Below the pieces are notes generated by a model. It made no database searches and was not told where the DNA came from. It was given only the letters and a program-made list of their open reading frames with translations. This document shows, piece by piece, positions 57,953 through 64,000 of a DNA stretch of 64,000 nt (position 1 is its first letter; every line of letters starts with the position of its first letter). A program made the position numbers and the translations under genes. This stretch comes from Viola odorata (lineage: Eukaryota; Streptophyta; Magnoliopsida; Malpighiales; Violaceae): assembly GCA_963691705.1 (NCBI GenBank), contig OY829541.1:48070377-48134376 (forward strand), in the 5' to 3' direction.

Positions 57953-60092
57953 TCACTCACTTTTGCCCTTCACCTTCCCTTTATTATCTTCAACCATCCG
58001 TGGACCTAGCAATTTAAATGTCCAGACTGCCAGCAGAGTTGCCTCTATCGGAGCAAGCCAATATACAAGTAGATGCTCCTTGGTTACATAATCCCCACGA
58101 GCATAAGCCCATCCCATTGCCTGCAGAATTTGGTTAAGCGTTAAATTCATCTCATTATTGGAAATGCATTATGTTTGATTGCAGAAACATGAGAATGCCT
58201 TACCGAGGCTGGGTTCATACAACCACCAGTGAGATCAGAGCCAAGTATTTGAAGAACTAACTTAGAGATGCTTGAGATCCAAGTCTTCCTGTAGAAACTT
58301 CCGGGGATATTTCTTGCCAGCGCAAGAGAAATTGTAATGATTGCAAATGTCAGCAATCCTTCTGTGAGTGCACCTTGATGGAGGTCAACATTCAAACGGG
58401 GTCCAAGTCCTACTTCAGGAAAGGCCCTAATCATGAGCTTAACCCCAACAATACTTCCAATAACCTGGAGAAAGAGTAAGAAAGCAAGAGGCAATCAGGG
58501 CAAAGAAGTTAAAGGACAAACTATATTGAAAACTTAAAAGATGGCAAGATTGATCATTTTAGCAAAACAATCAAGTAACACGTCTCCATGCTTAACAGCA
58601 CCAGAGTTCTTTTGCCGATCATTATTTCTAGATACATCATAATGGGAGAATAAAATACTCGCAGTTTGACTTGTGTTTATGTGAGCCTAATTGCAGAATC
58701 CTTAAGACACATTGTCCTTCCTTTTTAAAAGAAACAGGAAGAACTGCAAAAAACAGGAATTAAAGTATTTGTCTGATCCTTATCAAATTCATGCCCATTT
58801 TCAACCAAATCACTATGAATAAGCTATGTTCTTTCTTAGCAGAATCAGTACCATAATCAAACCAACTTGAGACAAGTAGAAAATGGTATAAAATATGAAA
58901 AAGAGAGGCAATGAGAAACTGTTTCGCTGTTTTGGGAGTATGACGTGGCTCACAACTACAAGGAGCAATCGGTAGATCTACAACCCATATGTTGAAGCTC
59001 ATACAATGCAGCCAAAAATTTAACAAGGAAGAAAGGAATAATGCACTTCTTATCGTGACATAGGCATGCAGAGTTTCTCTGACTTGCCCCGAAAAAAATT
59101 GCAAGCCAAAGCTTCTCATTGGAGGATGCATTACAAAGTCCCACAGTGCAAAACGTAATTCAAAGAGGAAAACACAAACATTTAAAAATTAAACCTGAGT
59201 ATGCAACTGTTTCACAGGAGGTTTGTTCGAAAGCAGTAATTGCACAAGCCTCACGAAAGTACAGGGACAAAGCTTGAAAGGTACAATGTCTCAACGAAGG
59301 TGCAAAAATAGGGTACCCATAAGAGAGACAAAAGTTTGTGATAACAAGTGATTTATTGTTTCATGCTATGAGCACATAAAAGTTATAGCCTGATATATTT
59401 TGGCCAAAACCCCTCAATTCTATCCTAGCCACAAAATGGCATAATGTGCACCTTTGAGAAGCACTCCCGCTAATTCTAGCAAGCTGAACATTTGTCTCTC
59501 TTTGAGATGAACACAGAAGACCCATGACTTGAAACCCAGCCAACGAGAAGCAGAAGACCATGATTTTTCTTTTACAAACAAAAATTAATACATAGAACCC
59601 ATAATTCCCTCATTTTTCATGTTATTTGTTCAGAAACTAACAAACAAACAAACCCAAATCACATTTGGGCGAAACAAATCAAAATCAAACATATGATGTT
59701 ATGATTAATAAGTCATTAACAACTCCGGAGAGAAAAATAAATGACAAAAAGGGGGGGGGGGGGGGGGGGGGGGGGGCAAGCGAGAAAAAGAGCGAACCTG
59801 AGCAGGGATTCTAGCGGCAACGGTGAAGAAGAAGCGGGCTGAAACCACCGGAGACGGCGGAATAAAGAACGGTGAGTGGATTGTAAGAGCCTCCATTGGT
59901 GAGTTTGGCCAAGACAGCGAAGAAATACATGTTGATGATGGACAGAAAAGCCTTGACAACCTCAAATTTCAAATCACCAACCCTTAACCCCAAAACCCCT
60001 TTCACAAACATCCTGATGAAGCACCCTGACCATATCCACATCATCGAAATCACCACATCCCACACCAGCAAACGACATCGCCCGGCACCCAT
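57953..60092 (-). CDS. SIP2-1: Aquaporin SIP2-1 (small basic intrinsic protein), exon 1 frameshifted
   Basis: Three exons: 60092-59798, 58464-58204 and 58120-57953, all with GT-AG borders. SIP2-type proteins are small ER-membrane aquaporin family members with a narrow, atypical pore. Exon 1 begins MGAGRCRLLVWDVVISMMWI and contains the first pore motif as NPL (NGGSYNPLTVL), the known SIP2 variant of NPA. Exon 2 starts VIGSIVGVKL and ends at the second motif, GCMNPAS. Exon 3 reads AMGWAYARGD and ends with a Lys-rich tail. Expected length is about 240 residues (Arabidopsis SIP2-1, 237). Exon 1 is 295 bp, one base too long: after VSGGFS (GGG at 59836-59838) the conserved continuation FFFTVAARIPAQ lies in another frame. 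This is either an inactivating one-base insertion or a sequence error. An upstream ATG at 60098 would add two residues. Confidence 0.88.
59751..59776. repeat. Homopolymer of 26 G in SIP2-1 intron 1
   Basis: An uninterrupted run of 26 G on the plus strand (C on the transcribed gene's sense strand), starting 22 bp inside the intron from the exon 1 donor. Such a length is prone to slippage and to sequencing error. Confidence 0.97.
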
Positions 60093-61086
60093 TTTCAAAT
60101 TCTTGTTTTTCTTCAGATTTCTTCTTCTCTTTTGCTTCGCTCTTTATAATACCGAGATATTGGTGGCGTTTGCATGGGCATGGCCAGGAAATTTCAAAGC
60201 AAAACTCTTTGCTATGGCCGTCAGCCCGTCCTCTTCAAACCGCGTCCGTGAGGAATGTTTTTTTCTTTTTTTGTTTATTATTTTACGGTTCATTTTAAGA
60301 CCAGCGACCAAGGGATTGTACTATTATTTAAGTAGCAACCTTTTATAATTTATAAGTTAAACAAACGAATCTTACTTACATAATAATAATTCTTCCAAAA
60401 ATAAATTAATAATCAAAATGTTTAGTCTATTTTCCCGCCTACAAGACTCAATCCTCTTTGGAGTCTAGAATTAAAAATAAAGAGGGTAGTTATAATGTGG
60501 TAATTGATTGCCAATTCCAAGCATTTATTTTTCTATAATGCCCCAGCTACTATTGATCTTTTACCATCAACATATAACAATCCAATTAAATAACGAAAGA
60601 TAGATTTTCAAAATATGTTAGAACAAAAGAAAAATGAAAAATCCCATGAAAAAAAAGATCCAAAGAGTCATCCCTTGAACAAATGGAGTCAATTAATCTC
60701 GGATAAAAAATAATAATAATTATACATATTTTTAGACATTTGAACAACTTCAACCTTTACAACACTGGACATGCCTTTTAGCAACTAACACAAAATGCAA
60801 TGATACTTCAGAACCTCTCTACATAATGAGGGATTGCAGCAGAATAAATCAAGATGAATCTAAGTGCTCTTTAATGGGATGATCTTTCCATAAGCTACCG
60901 CGCAGTCCCGAATCATTTTCCAAAAGAATAGAACAACCAAAACACCAAAAATAAGTTATCATAACCGATTCTCAAAACTTTTTGAACAATCTGTCCTTAA
61001 GTATTGGAGGCTGCTCATCGATATCCGGCTGCAGCGAAGAGCTAGAGGGAATTAATTTCTGGTGATTCTGACTACTGGTGGAAGTC
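60093..61086. other. Intergenic: SIP2-1 promoter side and 3' end of kinase-like gene
   Basis: The 5' flank of SIP2-1 (C/T-rich near 60110-60140) and, further right, the AT-rich 3' region of the minus-strand kinase-like gene. No additional gene recognised. Confidence 0.6.
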
Positions 61087-63179
61087 CTAGCCTGAAGTGT
61101 CAATTTCTTTTCCATGGTCATCATCATGAATACATCTCCTAAACCTTCTTAGCCATATATCATAATCGATAGGATACGGAGTCCCGCATAGACTGTCCAC
61201 GTAATCGGCAAATGCTTTCAAGACAGTTGAGACATCACCAAGCCTCTGCTGAATCAATCTCCTTGACCAAGAAGTCTCTCTCCATTGCAATGCTCCCTCG
61301 ACTGAATCCAAATCAGGCAACTCCCCACCAGAGGAGAAATAAAGCATATAAACTAGGCTCTCTGCATCTGAAGCCGAGCACAGCTTTCCTTCCTGAAGAG
61401 CGTAAGTTGATGAGAAATGGAGATTCATTGTAGGGCGGTCCCTATCTTCAAGAATAGCATGGCCCCAACCGACAAGGACAAAATAGGGATACCGCATGCC
61501 AGCCCTCACACAAATTACATTTTCGGGCCTGATATCTCCATGCCGAATGCCAGCAGAAGAAGCAGTAGAAAGGGCAGATAGGCAATCATAACAGCACCTG
61601 ATAGCCTCGTCCACACCAAATCTGCCTGCATGTACCATATCAGCAACTGTTTCACCGACAGGACTTGTAACTAGAATTGGGGTGCCACACCAAGGATGAT
61701 CACAGTTTCCACCTGAGCTTGGTTTCCGACAATGACCTGGGTGAACAATCCTACCAGAAGCACTCAGCTGAGGTAGATATTTGCTAGATAGACCTTTCTG
61801 TCTCATAATAGTTAAGACCTTTGTCTGTCTTTGAACTTGATACCACAAATTCATATCTTCCCAAGCTGGTTCCAGTTGAGAAGGATGGGAGCCAACATAG
61901 AGAAACAAAGATTTACCTGGCTCTTCAACAGGTGATGCAATGTAATACTGTAGCTCGCTATTACGCAATACATCATTAATCTGATAGCCCTTTTGCTGGT
62001 CAGAGTCCTCCAACCATAATGTGGACCCCACCTCTAGCTTCATCATTAACTCTTCAGACTCAATTCGGATGGACTCATCGTGAACTTCAACAATTTCAGG
62101 AGAACCGCTGCATTGCTGGAAACGAAATAGTCCATTTCCATTTACTCTAGAATCCCCCAACTGCCTCGCGACTCTTCTTGTTTGGAGGCGAGAACCATGA
62201 TCAGCTGCTAAATCTTCAATGGATTGCTTTGGCATGCCCGCAAATTGCATGATAGAATGGAAAGTTGCAAAAAGTACCTGGAGAGCACCGATATCTCCCC
62301 AGTTGGCATTTCCAAGTTTGTTCCAGATCCTATCAATCGGAGAGACAGAGATTTTAGAATGTCTTTTAATCCAATCCGCAGAACACCCATAAACATTATT
62401 CACATCAAACTCCAACTTATTTATATCTCCTTCAACTTTTACCACCCCTCCATATTGAGAATCAACAAGAAGAATAAAGACAGAATTCGGACTCTCAGAA
62501 AAATTCAATCTGCTTAGGTTTCTTGACAGCAATATCCGTAGTGCATAGAAGAGAGCCTCTCCTAGAGCAGATAAAGAGGGTTGTGGCTCACTTCCCATAT
62601 CAAGGCTTCCAATATCCGGCCTCAAAAGTGCCAATTCAAGAATATGGTCCCATTTTCCATGTGGATGTCTAGGATTGCTAAGCAATACACCAGTGGCACA
62701 AAGACCACCAAGCTTCCCACTAGCTATTGCTTTCTCAGCCTGGTAGAATTTTAAGTTAGCATTGTACAGGCAGGAAACAAAGAAGGGCATGGGATCGTCT
62801 TGACTCCAAAATGCCTCCCAGAGGCCCTTCACACTTGCATGTAAAAAATCTTCAATGGCAAGATAAGCTGTTGCTTCCACTGCATCAGATGTTGAAGCAT
62901 AGATAGCATTGGGCATCCGTATTAGCTGCTGGAACGAGACCCCTTCCAATGCATAGTCAAACTTTTGAAGGTCTATCAATTCGAAAGGGACATCAAATGC
63001 AGGTCTTTTTGGTGTGGACCTTTCGAATAATGAATTGAACCAGTCTTCAAGTTCAGCAGTAAGAATTTGACTGTCTACAAACCTATATAGAAACTCTTTG
63101 CATTTGCGAGATCTACTACTGGATGATACACTAGACCTCTTTGTCTCAGAGCCCACAGATTCCCGTTCGGGAGATCGTC
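61087..63179 (-). CDS. Large plant protein with C-terminal kinase-like (probable pseudokinase) domain; 5' exon not found
   Basis: One long exon of about 697 codons ends at 61087. The N-terminal part (Ser-rich start, RSRKCKEFLYRFVDSQILTA, LEDWFNSLFE) and middle are not a family whose function I can name. The C-terminal part resembles a protein kinase fold: HGDIRPENVI (about residue 540) corresponds to the catalytic-loop HxDxxxxN with Asp and Asn present. The position of the Mg-binding DFG reads VGWGHAI, and no clear glycine loop is visible, so catalysis is doubtful. There is no in-frame ATG at the N-terminus; the frame is open to a stop at 63187. An acceptor-like gacag at 63180-63184 suggests the exon begins at 63179 and that the start codon lies in an upstream exon. 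Whether that exon is in the window is unknown. Confidence 0.8.
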
Positions 63180-64000
63180 CTGTCCATTAGCTTCTGAATG
63201 TTAGCATATCTTGTGGAATTACCACTACAATGCTAGAAAGAACAAGATGCAGAAAAGCATTCGCAAGAGGATCCTCTCAAAGATGTTGATCCCAGTGATA
63301 AATAAAGCATCAAACAACAATATACGAAAACAAAGAAAAAAGTAAGGATTTGAAGTGGCTAAAGTTGGTTGTGTCTACAATATAAAACAAACAAGTTGGT
63401 TAGTTTTTTTTTTCCACATAGGATCAGCAATAACTCACTAAATCAGTCCACCATCTATAATATCCACAGCAAAACCGCTCCTCCATCAACAGAGAACCCC
63501 TGTATGTTTTTCAAAATTTTAGGGGAACTGGGGATCACTAGGATTCGGAAGTGCTATTAACAAAGTAACAAAACAAATGCCCACCAGAAAAAAACAGTCC
63601 ACAATTAAGAAAAGCCAACTTCCCATTCACAGCCAGACATAGAGAGGAGCACTAACAAAATACTCTAAAGCTGGCTGTCCATGTTGAGAAAGAATACGCT
63701 CTAGAATTCAGCATCAGAATTTAAACTATCAATGTTTGGTTCAAAGCTTCATAGAATACCAAGATGGAGATACCAAACTTTGGGGATGTTTTACAGAAAA
63801 AGGAAAGGGTAAACACAGTAAATGTTTGAACTCTATCTACTGGGAACATATGACAGTCAATCTTGAGCAAAATTGGCCAGCACAGACTGCTGAACCCGCA
63901 AATTCACAATGAAAATATGTCACAAAGCAGCTCAAAACCACTACCACTCGTAGCCAACTGGCTCAACTTAGCAAAACTGAATAAAGTTCATAACCTTGTT
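63180..64000 (-). other. Upstream region / first intron of the kinase-like gene
   Basis: No open frame of convincing quality was found on either strand. It should contain the intron, and perhaps the first exon and promoter, of the minus-strand gene. Confidence 0.5.

Overview
The window is nuclear DNA from a flowering plant, most probably a eudicot. The evidence is plant-type split genes with GT-AG introns (a ROP GTPase-activating protein with a CRIB motif, a SIP2-type aquaporin, a NOL10/Enp2 homologue) and plant retrotransposon lineages (Athila, Tat-like, Tekay-like solo LTR, Ty1/copia). The species cannot be named from sequence alone.

Positions 1-27797 are a nested stack of minus-strand Ty3/gypsy elements. 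The oldest is Athila-A (5' LTR 26098-27797, coding pieces 24052-26092 and 6166-7762). Athila-B (7763-24046) sits in its protease region with both LTRs and a 5-bp target duplication (tcggc). A Tat-like element (Tat-2, 2687-6165) sits in the Athila-A RT region, and another Tat-like element (Tat-1, 1-2686) sits in the RT region of Tat-2. Athila-B itself received a 3.2-kb solo LTR (10785-13983), which contains a 521-bp Stowaway-type MITE. Nearly all coding frames are broken, mostly by CAG-to-TAG or CAA-to-TAA changes. From 27798 to 31891 there is a hAT-like remnant, an unidentified 60-codon open frame and a third truncated Tat-like element (Tat-3).

Positions 31892-38154 are AT-rich and intergenic. 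They carry a candidate SINE with an 8-bp target duplication, a long hairpin MITE and weaker inverted-repeat remnants.

Positions 38155-64000 are gene space. A four-exon RopGAP gene (plus) converges on a fifteen-exon NOL10/ENP2-like gene (minus). Both exon chains were worked out by hand and give uninterrupted frames of 468 and 703 codons. Beyond NOL10 lies a composite element (about 48001-57606) with long, degenerate terminal inverted repeats. It carries exon fragments of three unrelated genes (adenine phosphoribosyltransferase, Cu/Zn superoxide dismutase, aspartate-semialdehyde dehydrogenase), all in the same orientation. It was later hit by a very young copia element that lacks most of gag but has an intact pol and visually identical LTRs, and by a 797-bp hAT deletion derivative with a perfect 8-bp target duplication. 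Next come a SIP2-1 aquaporin gene (minus) with an apparent one-base frameshift in exon 1, and a gene for a large plant protein with a kinase-like domain lacking a recognisable DFG motif (minus), whose first exon was not found.

The strongest candidates for something new are the three-gene-capturing inverted-repeat element and the recently mobile gag-depleted copia element inside it.
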